A stretch of DNA of 11,692 nucleotides from Chitinophagaceae bacterium. Its GTDB lineage: Bacteria; Bacteroidota; Bacteroidia; Chitinophagales; Chitinophagaceae. Below the pieces are notes generated by a model. It saw only the letters and a program-made list of their open reading frames with translations. It did no database searches and had not been told where the DNA came from. Below are positions 1 to 5,465 of this stretch, piece after piece; the first letter of the stretch is position 1, and each line of letters opens with the position of its first letter. The stretch covers positions 1-11,692 of the forward strand of contig CANHLV010000027.1 in the NCBI GenBank assembly GCA_947461495.1, read 5' to 3'. Position numbers and translations under genes: made by a program.

Positions 1-365
1 GATGCTAATGAAATGTTTTTTAAGAAAATATCTTCTTTGGCAACATTGAAGCTCACTCTGCCGTATTCGCGTTTGTTACTTTTTTCGACTAGTCCTCCAA
101 ATTTTTTCACGGTAAGTTGCGCGCCGTAACAAATTCCCAAAACAGGGACATGGTTTAGTATTTCGAGGATATTGACATCAGGAGCGTTGTCTTCATTAAC
201 AGAACATGGAGATCCGGATAGAATAACACCTTTCAGAAATTCGTTAAATTCGATTTTTTTATTAAAGGGAATAATTTCGCAATAAACATTCGATTCTCTT
301 ACTGCTCTTGCAATGAGCTGGGTATATTGCGATCCGAAATCTAATATGATAATTTTTTCTTGCAT
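1..365 (-). CDS. guaA: GMP synthase (glutamine-hydrolysing), N-terminal part, cut by window edge
   Basis: GuaA converts XMP to GMP in the cytoplasm, using ATP and ammonia released from glutamine by its N-terminal class I amidotransferase domain. The 121 residues visible here are the start of that domain. The protein opens with MQEKIIILDFGSQYTQLIAR, the family's hallmark first strand. It continues with an ILSGSPCSV oxyanion-strand loop near residues 48-56 and the nucleophile elbow GICYGAQ with catalytic Cys79. The His-Glu dyad, the ATP pyrophosphatase domain and the dimerisation domain lie beyond the left edge (usual length about 510 aa). The ATG at 363-365 is the only sensible start because the conserved strand begins five residues later. 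It is divergent from the ribosomal-protein cluster. A promoter-like box lies only 5 bp upstream, so the leader may be minimal or absent. Identification is firm; completeness cannot be judged. Confidence 0.95.
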   Translation of the reverse strand, partial: MQEKIIILDFGSQYTQLIARAVRESNVYCEIIPFNKKIEFNEFLKGVILSGSPCSVNEDNAPDVNILEILNHVPVLGICYGAQLTVKKFGGLVEKSNKREYGRVSFNVAKEDIFLKNISLA

Positions 366-370
366 GGGGG

Positions 371-378
371 CAAAGGTA
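371..378 (-). promoter_or_regulatory. Candidate Bacteroidota -7 box for guaA
   Basis: Read on the minus strand this is TACCTTTG, matching the Bacteroidota sigma-factor consensus TAnnTTTG. It is identical to the box before rpsJ. No TTTG is seen at the expected 19-20 bp upstream (CTTC is there instead), so the -33 part is weak. Only GGGGG separates the box from the guaA start codon, which would put the transcription start at or very near the ATG. Confidence 0.6.
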
Positions 379-381
379 ATT

Positions 382-397
382 GATTTGATAATTTGAT
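382..397 (-). repeat. Octamer repeat patch, 2 units
   Basis: Two contiguous 8-bp units, GATTTGAT and AATTTGAT, which are complements of the ATCAAATT unit found in several spacers further right. The patch lies between the predicted -7 and -33 positions of the guaA promoter. Confidence 0.6.
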
Positions 398-405
398 GAA
401 GGGGT

Positions 406-466
406 AACCACGAATTCGTGAATTGTATTACCGCGGAGAATGGAGGATGTGGAGTTTACGCAGAGG
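406..466. repeat. Degenerate intergenic repeat, copy 1
   Basis: Starts AACCACGAATTCGTGAATT and continues into a purine-rich, GCGGAGAATGGAGG-like stretch. It shares about the first 40 bp with the element at 545, with several substitutions and a 1-bp gap. It contains a perfect 12-bp palindrome, CACGAATTCGTG, at 409-420. No open reading frame or transposase is associated with it. Confidence 0.65.
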
Positions 467-544
467 TTATTTAAATTAATATGCAATTCCATGAAGCTAT
501 CTGCCACTTCCTTATTCCTTATTTTTAATTTTTTTTATTGCTTA

Positions 545-605
545 AACCACGAATTCACGAATTATATTGCAACGCAGAATAGAGTGTGAGCAGTTGGCGC
601 ATAGA
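545..605. repeat. Degenerate intergenic repeat, copy 2
   Basis: Starts AACCACGAATTCACGAATT and runs into ACGCAGAATAGAG, in the same orientation as the copy at 406. Here the palindrome of copy 1 is replaced by a tandem CACGAATT CACGAATT. Similarity fades after about 40 bp. Confidence 0.65.
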
Positions 606-649
606 TTGTAATAAATGAGATAATGACGATTTCATATCTACAATACTAC

Positions 650-686
650 TTTTACATTTGATATTTTACATTCAATATTTTACATT
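650..686. repeat. Short tandem repeat, 14-bp period
   Basis: TTTTACATT recurs at 650, 664 and 678, exactly 14 bp apart. The last two copies share the longer ATATTTTACATT (661-672 and 675-686). It is AT-rich and lies about 80 bp upstream of the rpsJ promoter. Confidence 0.6.
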
Positions 687-694
687 TTCCTCGC

Positions 695-710
695 CTCAAA
701 TCCTCAAATC
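695..710 (+). repeat. Octamer repeat patch, 2 units
   Basis: Two identical 8-bp units, CTCAAATC, next to each other. They are variants of the ATCAAATT unit seen in spacers of the cluster. Confidence 0.5.
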
Positions 711-741
711 GAACAAAATCAAAACTTTTTCTTAAAATTTC

Positions 742-772
742 TTTGCTATTTGAAAACATCCCCCTACCTTTG
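742..772 (+). promoter_or_regulatory. Main promoter of the ribosomal-protein cluster
   Basis: TTTG at 742-745 and TACCTTTG at 765-772 are separated by 19 bp, matching the Bacteroidota promoter pattern TTTG-N19-TAnnTTTG. Transcription would begin near 779, giving rpsJ an untranslated leader of roughly 35 nt. No other equally good box is seen in any later spacer, which supports one long transcript, although internal weak promoters cannot be excluded. Confidence 0.8.
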
Positions 773-793
773 CACTCCAAATTAAAAAACGGA

Positions 794-805
794 AACTTTA
801 AAGTT
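794..805. other. Palindrome in rpsJ leader
   Basis: AACTTTAAAGTT is a perfect 12-bp palindrome lying between the predicted transcription start and the rpsJ ATG. It could be an operator half-pair or a weak AU-rich structure, or chance in AT-rich DNA. Confidence 0.4.
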
Positions 806-813
806 CTTTTTAT

Positions 814-1119
814 ATGTCACAAAGAATCAGAATAAAACTACAGTCTTACGATCACAATCTAGTTGATAAATCAGCTGAAAAAATCGTTAAAACTGTTCGT
901 AGTACAGGTGCAGTAGTAACAGGTCCTATTCCTTTACCTACACACAAGAAAATTTTCACTGTATTGCGTTCGCCTCACGTTAACAAAAAAGCTCGTGAGC
1001 AATTTCAATTGTGCACACATAAACGCTTATTAGATATTTACACCAGCTCTAGTCGTACTGTTGATGCGTTGAGTAAATTGGATTTGCCAAGTGGTGTGGA
1101 TGTTGAAATTAAAGCCTGA
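814..1119 (+). CDS. rpsJ: 30S ribosomal protein S10 (uS10)
   Basis: S10 is a head protein of the small subunit. In many bacteria it also acts as NusE, the NusB partner in transcription antitermination. The 101-residue product is of normal family length. It begins with the characteristic SQRIRIKLQSYDHNLVDKSA and contains GPIPLPTHKKIFTVLRSPHVNK (about residues 37-58), the extended loop that reaches towards S14 and S3. It is the first gene of the cluster and follows the predicted promoter. The ATG at 814 is preceded by an A/T-rich leader with no Shine-Dalgarno sequence. The elongation-factor and S12/S7 genes that often precede rpsJ in this phylum are not upstream; guaA is there instead. Confidence 0.98.
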   Translation: MSQRIRIKLQSYDHNLVDKSAEKIVKTVRSTGAVVTGPIPLPTHKKIFTVLRSPHVNKKAREQFQLCTHKRLLDIYTSSSRTVDALSKLDLPSGVDVEIKA

Positions 1120-1186
1120 TGAACCTTCCTGAACAGCAGGATAGGCATTAAGCAAGTTCTTGAATAGAAAAAATATGAACGTCTAA

Positions 1187-1207
1187 GTCTGGCTAATTAT
1201 GACAGAC
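1187..1207 (+). other. Small hairpin in rpsJ-rplC spacer
   Basis: GTCTG (1187-1191) and CAGAC (1203-1207) can pair around an 11-nt loop. A second, 4-bp CCTG/CAGG pair lies at 1128-1140. The 110-bp spacer is long for this position. Function is unknown and the stems are short enough to be chance. Confidence 0.35.
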
Positions 1208-1229
1208 CGCTGGGCATAAAACAAATACA

Positions 1230-1847
1230 ATGAAAAGTATTATTGGAAAAAAAGTTGGCATGACCAGCATTTTTGATGAGACCGGCAAGCAAACTGCTGT
1301 AACCATCATCGAAGCAGGTCCATGCGTAGTTACACAAAAGAAAACCGTTGCTACAGACGGTTACAATGCGCTTCAATTAGCGTTCGGCGACAAGAAAGAA
1401 AAACACTCCGTAAAAGCCGAAATCAATCACTTCTCAAAAGCCGGTACGGCTCCAAAAAGATTCGTAAAAGAAATACGCGATAGCGAAATTGACAAAAACG
1501 TTGGTGAAACCATTACCGTTGATATATTTACCGAAGGCGATAAAATTGCTGTGGTAGGTACAACAAAGGGAAAGGGTTTTCAAGGTGTTGTTAAGCGTCA
1601 CGGATTCAGTGGTGTGGGCGAGCAATCACATGGACAGCACGATCGTCAGAGAGCTCCGGGTTCAATCGGTAACTCATCTGATGCGAGCCGTGTATTCAAA
1701 GGCATGCGCATGGCCGGTCGTATGGGCGGTGATCAAGTGAAAATGAAAGGATTGAAAATAGTTAAAATATTCGCTGAAAAGAATTACATCCTTGTGAGTG
1801 GTTCTGTTCCAGGACATAACGGATCAATCGTTTTAATTCAGAAATAA
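1230..1847 (+). CDS. rplC: 50S ribosomal protein L3 (uL3)
   Basis: L3 is one of the first proteins to bind 23S rRNA and sends a loop towards the peptidyl-transferase centre. The 205-residue product opens with the typical IIGKKVGMTSIFDETGK. It carries TTKGKGFQGVVKRHGF (residues 111-126) and the tip-loop segment PGSIGNSSDASRVFKGMRMAGRMG (about 143-166). In E. coli L3 the Gln methylated by PrmB is in GSIGQNQ; here the aligned residue is Ser, so that modification cannot occur at this place. The ATG at 1230 gives the standard N-terminus. It lies between rpsJ and rplD as in all S10-type operons. Confidence 0.98.
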   Translation: MKSIIGKKVGMTSIFDETGKQTAVTIIEAGPCVVTQKKTVATDGYNALQLAFGDKKEKHSVKAEINHFSKAGTAPKRFVKEIRDSEIDKNVGETITVDIFTEGDKIAVVGTTKGKGFQGVVKRHGFSGVGEQSHGQHDRQRAPGSIGNSSDASRVFKGMRMAGRMGGDQVKMKGLKIVKIFAEKNYILVSGSVPGHNGSIVLIQK

Positions 1848-1854
1848 AAAACTA

Positions 1855-1874
1855 AACGCCATTTTTTAAGCGTT
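1855..1874 (+). other. Small hairpin in rplC-rplD spacer
   Basis: AACGC (1855-1859) pairs with GCGTT (1870-1874) across a T-rich 10-nt loop, just after the rplC stop and 14 nt before the rplD start. The stem is five pairs. It is followed by an A-run, not a U-run, so it is not a classical terminator. Confidence 0.4.
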
Positions 1875-1888
1875 CAAAAAAACAGAAA

Positions 1889-2515
1889 ATGCAAGTAGAT
1901 ATCATAAATAGCAAAGGCGAGAAAACCGGAAGAACAATTGAACTACCGGAAGAAATATTTGGAATCGAACCAAATGATCACGTCATTTATCTTGCTGTAA
2001 AGCAATACCAAGGTGCACAGCGTCAGGGAACTCACAAAGTGAAAACCCGTATGGAAGTGAAAGGCTCTTCTAAAAAATTACACAAGCAAAAAGGTACTGG
2101 CGGTGCTCGTAAGGGTAATCTCCGTAACCCATTGTATAAAGGTGGTGGTACTATCTTCGGACCAAAACCACACAAATACGATATCAAATTGAATCGTAAA
2201 GTAAAGGATTTGGCAAAAATGAGTGCACTAGCTTATAAAGCAAAAGAAAATGCAATCGTTGTCATGGAAGATGTTACTATGGATGCTCCAAAGACTAAAG
2301 CATTCTCTGGTATTTTGAAATCATTAAACATAGGTCATAAAAAAGCTTTGTTCGTAATTCCTGAATATGATGATAACATGTACTTGAGTTTGAGAAATGT
2401 TGAAGGAGTTAATGGCTCTGTTCTTAGCGACATGAACACTTATGACATTCTTGACGCCAATTATTTGGTGATGACTGAAAAGGCAGCAAAATTATTCACT
2501 GAAACTGAAGCATAA
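1889..2515 (+). CDS. rplD: 50S ribosomal protein L4 (uL4)
   Basis: L4 binds domain I of 23S rRNA, and its long loop lines the nascent-peptide exit tunnel opposite L22. The 208-residue product has the short N-terminal strand-helix unit. The basic tunnel loop follows, with KQYQGAQRQGTHKVKTR (38-54), KQKGTGGARKGNLRNP (66-81) and GGGTIFGPKPHKY (85-97). The C-terminal globular part ends in DILDANYLVMTEKAAKLF. In E. coli L4 also represses its own operon by binding the S10 leader; the short leader predicted here leaves no room for an equivalent structure. The start ATG at 1889 follows an A-rich stretch. Confidence 0.97.
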   Translation: MQVDIINSKGEKTGRTIELPEEIFGIEPNDHVIYLAVKQYQGAQRQGTHKVKTRMEVKGSSKKLHKQKGTGGARKGNLRNPLYKGGGTIFGPKPHKYDIKLNRKVKDLAKMSALAYKAKENAIVVMEDVTMDAPKTKAFSGILKSLNIGHKKALFVIPEYDDNMYLSLRNVEGVNGSVLSDMNTYDILDANYLVMTEKAAKLFTETEA

Positions 2516-2518
2516 CAC

Positions 2519-2590
2519 AATTTGAAAATGTGCTGATTTGAAAATGAAAAAGCAAATCAACAAATTATCAAATTATCAAATTAAAAAATT
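2519..2590 (+). repeat. Octamer repeat array with inverted arms, rplD-rplW spacer
   Basis: The spacer can be cut into nine consecutive 8-bp units without a phase break. On the left are AATTTGAA and GATTTGAA; in the middle AATGAAAA and AGCAAATC; on the right AACAAATT, ATCAAATT, ATCAAATT and AAAAAATT. The left units are near complements of the right ones, so GATTTG (2535-2540) can pair with CAAATC (2553-2558) and AATTTG (2519-2524) with CAAATT (2561-2566). It starts 3 nt after the rplD stop. Confidence 0.75.
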
Positions 2591-2596
2591 AACGAC

Positions 2597-2896
2597 ATGA
2601 AACTGTCAGACGTATTAATAAAACCAATTTTATCTGAAAAGGCTAACAAGCAATCAGAAAAAATGAATCGTTACGCTTTTGTGGTTGACAGAAAAGCAAA
2701 CAAACTTGAAATCAAAAGAGCTGTGGAAGCTTTTTATGGTGTACAAGTAGAAGAAGTAAATACAATGGTTATGCCATCTAAACTGAAAGCTAAATATACC
2801 AAATCAGGATTCTTAGTAGGAAGAAAGCCGGCTAAGAAAAAAGCTTTGGTTACAGTAGCAGAAGGTGAAAAGATTGACTTATACGATAACGTATAA
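2597..2896 (+). CDS. rplW: 50S ribosomal protein L23 (uL23)
   Basis: L23 sits at the exit of the nascent-chain tunnel and is a docking site for trigger factor, the signal recognition particle and the Sec translocon. The 99 residues match the family's usual size. Visible marks are the N-terminal VLIKPILSEKANK (6-18), the RYAFVVDRKANKLEIKRAVEAFYGVQV strand-helix core (25-51), and a basic extended loop around KLKAKYTKSGFLVGRKPAKKKALVTV. The start ATG at 2597 directly follows the octamer-repeat array and an AACGAC tail; no Shine-Dalgarno sequence is present. Position between rplD and rplB is canonical. Confidence 0.97.
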   Translation: MKLSDVLIKPILSEKANKQSEKMNRYAFVVDRKANKLEIKRAVEAFYGVQVEEVNTMVMPSKLKAKYTKSGFLVGRKPAKKKALVTVAEGEKIDLYDNV

Positions 2897-2962
2897 TTGA
2901 AATTAAATTATTCATGAATGGTGGTCAGCACCGCAAAGTTTTGACAAATAAAAGTTTTAAAA

Positions 2963-3805
2963 ATGGCACTTAGAAAATACAAACCGATTACAGCAGGAAC
3001 CCGTTGGAGAATAGGAAATGCTTATGCAGAAATTACTACCTCTACTCCGGAGAAAACATTGCTTGAAAAGCAAAAAAGTACAGCTGGCAGAAATTCACAA
3101 GGTAGAAGATCCATGAGATACATGGGTAGTGGAAATAAGACAATGTATCGTTTGGTTGATTTTAAAAGAAACAAGAAAGACATTCCTGCTTCTGTAAAAA
3201 CAATCGAGTATGATCCTAACAGAACAGCTTTCATCGCTCTATTGGCTTATGCTGATGGTGAAAAAAGATATATACTCGCTCCTCAGGGCTTACAAGTTGG
3301 TCAAACTGTTATCAGTGGCGACTCGGTAGCACCGGAATTGGGTAACGCATTGATGTTGAAAAATATGCCATTGGGTACTAATGTTCACAACATTGAAATG
3401 CAACCTGGTCAAGGCGGTATTCTTGTTCGTTCTGCAGGTACATCTGCTCAATTAACCAATAAGGAAGGTAAATACGCTGTAATTAAAATGCCTAGTGGTG
3501 AGCTGAGAAAAGTGTTGATTAATTGTTACGCAACTGTTGGTGTTACCAGCAATAGCGATCACAATTTGGAAAGCATGGGTAAAGCAGGTCGTAACAGATG
3601 GAAAGGTATCAGACCACGTACAAGAGCGGTTGCGATGAACCCGGTTGATCACCCGATGGGTGGTGGTGAAGGTAGAGCTTCAGGAGGTCATCCACGTAGC
3701 CGTAAGGGTAAATATGCTAAAGGAGAAATTACACGTACAAGAGGTAAAGGCTCTGATAAAATGATTATCCAAAGAAGAAACGGTAAAAAATTACCAAACA
3801 AATAA
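2963..3805 (+). CDS. rplB: 50S ribosomal protein L2 (uL2)
   Basis: L2 is a primary 23S rRNA binder needed for subunit association and for an active peptidyl-transferase centre. The product has 280 residues, close to the usual 273-277. It contains the N-terminal ALRKYKPITAGTRWR, the RNA-binding core with an OB-like part (about 75-130) and an SH3-like part (about 130-200), and the signature MNPVDHPMGGGEGRASGGHP (225-244). His230 in this motif corresponds to the functionally important His229 of E. coli. The C-terminal tail is strongly basic. The 66-bp spacer before it includes a short GGTG/CACC inverted repeat at 2920-2932. Confidence 0.98.
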   Translation: MALRKYKPITAGTRWRIGNAYAEITTSTPEKTLLEKQKSTAGRNSQGRRSMRYMGSGNKTMYRLVDFKRNKKDIPASVKTIEYDPNRTAFIALLAYADGEKRYILAPQGLQVGQTVISGDSVAPELGNALMLKNMPLGTNVHNIEMQPGQGGILVRSAGTSAQLTNKEGKYAVIKMPSGELRKVLINCYATVGVTSNSDHNLESMGKAGRNRWKGIRPRTRAVAMNPVDHPMGGGEGRASGGHPRSRKGKYAKGEITRTRGKGSDKMIIQRRNGKKLPNK

Positions 3806-3832
3806 TCAATCATTCATTCAATTGTTAAAATA

Positions 3833-3848
3833 TCCGGCTTATACCGGA
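3833..3848 (+). other. Small hairpin in rplB-rpsS spacer
   Basis: TCCGG (3833-3837) pairs perfectly with CCGGA (3844-3848) around a 6-nt loop. The GC-rich stem stands out in AT-rich spacer DNA. It is followed by AAAATAAA, so it does not look like an intrinsic terminator. Confidence 0.45.
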
Positions 3849-3871
3849 AAATAAACAGAAATCAATAAAAC

Positions 3872-4144
3872 ATGGCTCGTTCGTTAAAAAAAGGTCCTTA
3901 TATCGAAGCAAAACTTGAAGGAAAAGTAAATGCTATCATCGAAGGAAAAGCAAAGAAAACCGTAATCAAAACCTGGAGTCGCAGAAGTACTATCACTCCT
4001 GATTTCGTAGGACAAACTTTCGCAGTTCATAACGGTAATAAATTCATTCCGGTTTATGTAACAGAATTCATGGTGGGACATAAATTAGGAGAATTTGCAC
4101 CAACAAGAAATTTCAGAGGTCACTCAAGTAAAAAAGTATCATAA
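3872..4144 (+). CDS. rpsS: 30S ribosomal protein S19 (uS19)
   Basis: S19 is a small-subunit head protein that pairs with S13 and contacts the A-site region and the large subunit. The 90-residue product is of normal size. Features are the N-terminal MARSLKKGPYIEAKL, the central KTWSRRSTITPDFVGQTFAVHNG (34-56), and the conserved C-terminal GHKLGEFAPTRNFRGHSSKK. The ATG at 3872 yields the expected MARS start. It is followed by rplV after a 68-bp spacer. Confidence 0.98.
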   Translation: MARSLKKGPYIEAKLEGKVNAIIEGKAKKTVIKTWSRRSTITPDFVGQTFAVHNGNKFIPVYVTEFMVGHKLGEFAPTRNFRGHSSKKVS

Positions 4145-4212
4145 AAATCGTTTACTGATTCTTGCTTAGAATTGAATTCGAATGCAAATCTTTAAACCTT
4201 AAACATAGTAAA

Positions 4213-4644
4213 ATGGAAGCAGTAGCAAAATTGAATAATTATCCGACATCACCACGCAAAATGCGTTTGCTGGCTGATTTGATTCGCGGAATGAAAGTTG
4301 AAAAAGCTTTGGCTATTTTGGATCACAACCCAAAACATCCTGCTGTGCCTTTGCGTAAATTGGTAGTTTCTGCCATCAGCAATTGGAAACAAAAGAATGA
4401 AGGTTCTGATGAATCAGCTTTGGTGGTAAAAACAATTTTTGTTGATGGCGCAAGAGTGATCAAACGTATGCGTCCTGCTCCACAAGGTCGTGGTTACAGA
4501 GTTCGCAAACGTAGCAACCACGTAACTGTTATCGTTGATACAGTTGGTTCTAAAGCAGTAGCAGCTCCGGTTGCAGAAGTTGCTGAAGAAGTTGCTGTTG
4601 AAGCACCAAAAGCTAAAAAAACAAAATCAACAAAAAAAGATTAA
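4213..4644 (+). CDS. rplV: 50S ribosomal protein L22 (uL22) with C-terminal low-complexity tail
   Basis: L22 binds all 23S rRNA domains, and its beta-hairpin reaches into the exit tunnel. I chose the ATG at 4213 (143 aa): the frame extends upstream to a TTG at 4162, but those 17 residues lack similarity to L22, and the MEAVAKLNNYPTSPRKMRLL start fits the family. The hairpin segment ARVIKRMRPAPQGRGYRVRKR spans residues 80-100 and the family core ends near residue 113. After it comes a roughly 30-residue tail rich in Ala, Val and Glu that turns Lys-rich at the very end (KAKKTKSTKKD). E. coli L22 is 110 aa, so this is an extension. The tail probably lies on the ribosome surface; that is inference. 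Confidence 0.96.
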   Translation: MEAVAKLNNYPTSPRKMRLLADLIRGMKVEKALAILDHNPKHPAVPLRKLVVSAISNWKQKNEGSDESALVVKTIFVDGARVIKRMRPAPQGRGYRVRKRSNHVTVIVDTVGSKAVAAPVAEVAEEVAVEAPKAKKTKSTKKD

Positions 4645-4670
4645 TACAAACTAATATTTAAAAACCGAAT

Positions 4671-5465
4671 ATGGGTCAGAAAACAAATCCGATAGGTGCT
4701 AGATTAGGAATCATCCGTGGCTGGGACAGCAATTGGTACGCAAGCAAAAAAGAATATGCAGGCAAACTGATCGAGGATGACAAAATCAGAAATTATCTGA
4801 ATGCACGTATCAACAAAGGTGGTATCGCTAAAATCGTTATTGAGCGTACACTTAACAAATTGATCGTTACGATTCATACTTCTAAGCCTGGTATCATCAT
4901 CGGTAAAGGTGGTGGTGAAGTTGACAGAATCAAAGAAGAATTAAAGAAATTATGTCGTAAAGAAGATGTTCAAATCAACATCCTTGAAATACGCAGACCA
5001 GAATTAGACGCTACTATCGTTGCTGATACTATTGCTCGTCAAATCGAAAATCGTATCAATTATAAAAGAGCTATTAAAATGGCTATCGCTTCAGCATTAC
5101 GTATGGGAGCAGAAGGGATTAAAGTAAAAGTTGGTGGTCGTTTGGGTGGTGCTGAAATCGCACGTAGCGAAGAAATCAAACAAGGACGTACTCCATTACA
5201 TACTTTAAGAATGGATATTGATTATGCTAGTCTTTTCGCACTTACTGTTTATGGTAAAATTGGTATCAAAGTTTGGATATGTAAAGGTGAAGTTTTAGGA
5301 AAAAGAGATTTAAATCCAAATGTTGTAGCCGGTGGTAAAAACGATGGCACAGAAAGACCACAAGGAGGATTCGATAGAAGAGGAGGAGATGACAGAAGAG
5401 GTGGTGGAAGAGGTGGTGATCGTGGCGGAGATAGACGCGGTGGCGGCGGCGGTGGAAGAAGATAA
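4671..5465 (+). CDS. rpsC: 30S ribosomal protein S3 (uS3) with Arg/Gly-rich C-terminal tail
   Basis: S3 helps form the mRNA entry channel and contributes to the ribosome's mRNA helicase activity. The first 220 residues are standard. They begin MGQKTNPIGARLGIIRGWDS and include a type II KH domain with the GxxG loop in GIIIGKGGGEVDRI (74-87). The C-terminal domain includes KVKVGGRLGGAEIARSE (151-167) and LRMDIDYASLFALTVYGKIGIKVWICKGE. From about residue 221 to 264 it carries a tail of RRGG, GGDRGG and RGGGRGG-type repeats with interspersed Asp. Such RG-rich tails usually bind RNA flexibly. The tail's DNA is much more G- and purine-rich than its surroundings and contains AGGAGG twice (5363-5368, 5381-5386). 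Confidence 0.97.
   Translation: MGQKTNPIGARLGIIRGWDSNWYASKKEYAGKLIEDDKIRNYLNARINKGGIAKIVIERTLNKLIVTIHTSKPGIIIGKGGGEVDRIKEELKKLCRKEDVQINILEIRRPELDATIVADTIARQIENRINYKRAIKMAIASALRMGAEGIKVKVGGRLGGAEIARSEEIKQGRTPLHTLRMDIDYASLFALTVYGKIGIKVWICKGEVLGKRDLNPNVVAGGKNDGTERPQGGFDRRGGDDRRGGGRGGDRGGDRRGGGGGGRR

Larger units (their letters stand above)
366..813. other. Divergent intergenic region guaA / rpsJ
   Basis: This 448-bp gap contains no credible gene. It holds the two divergent promoters, two octamer-repeat patches (382-397 and 695-710), two degenerate copies of an element starting AACCACGAATTC (406 and 545), and a short 14-bp-period repeat (650-686). The open frame on the minus strand across 262-507 is out of frame with guaA, overlaps its real N-terminus and resembles nothing. 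A second, weaker TAnnTTTG match (TACATTTG, plus strand, 653-660) lies inside the 14-bp repeat, with TTTC instead of TTTG 19 bp upstream. Confidence 0.8.

Noticed and set aside
262..507. 81-residue open frame on the minus strand overlapping the guaA start
   Set aside because: It is out of frame with guaA, whose N-terminus is unmistakable in the 365 frame, and its translation has no recognisable features.
1844..1875. Intrinsic terminator after rplC
   Set aside because: The stem is only 5 bp, the T-run lies in the loop instead of after the stem, and the operon continues immediately.
4162..4212. Upstream TTG start extending rplV by 17 residues
   Set aside because: The added residues do not match L22, the ATG at 4213 has an A-rich leader like its neighbours, and the family begins there.
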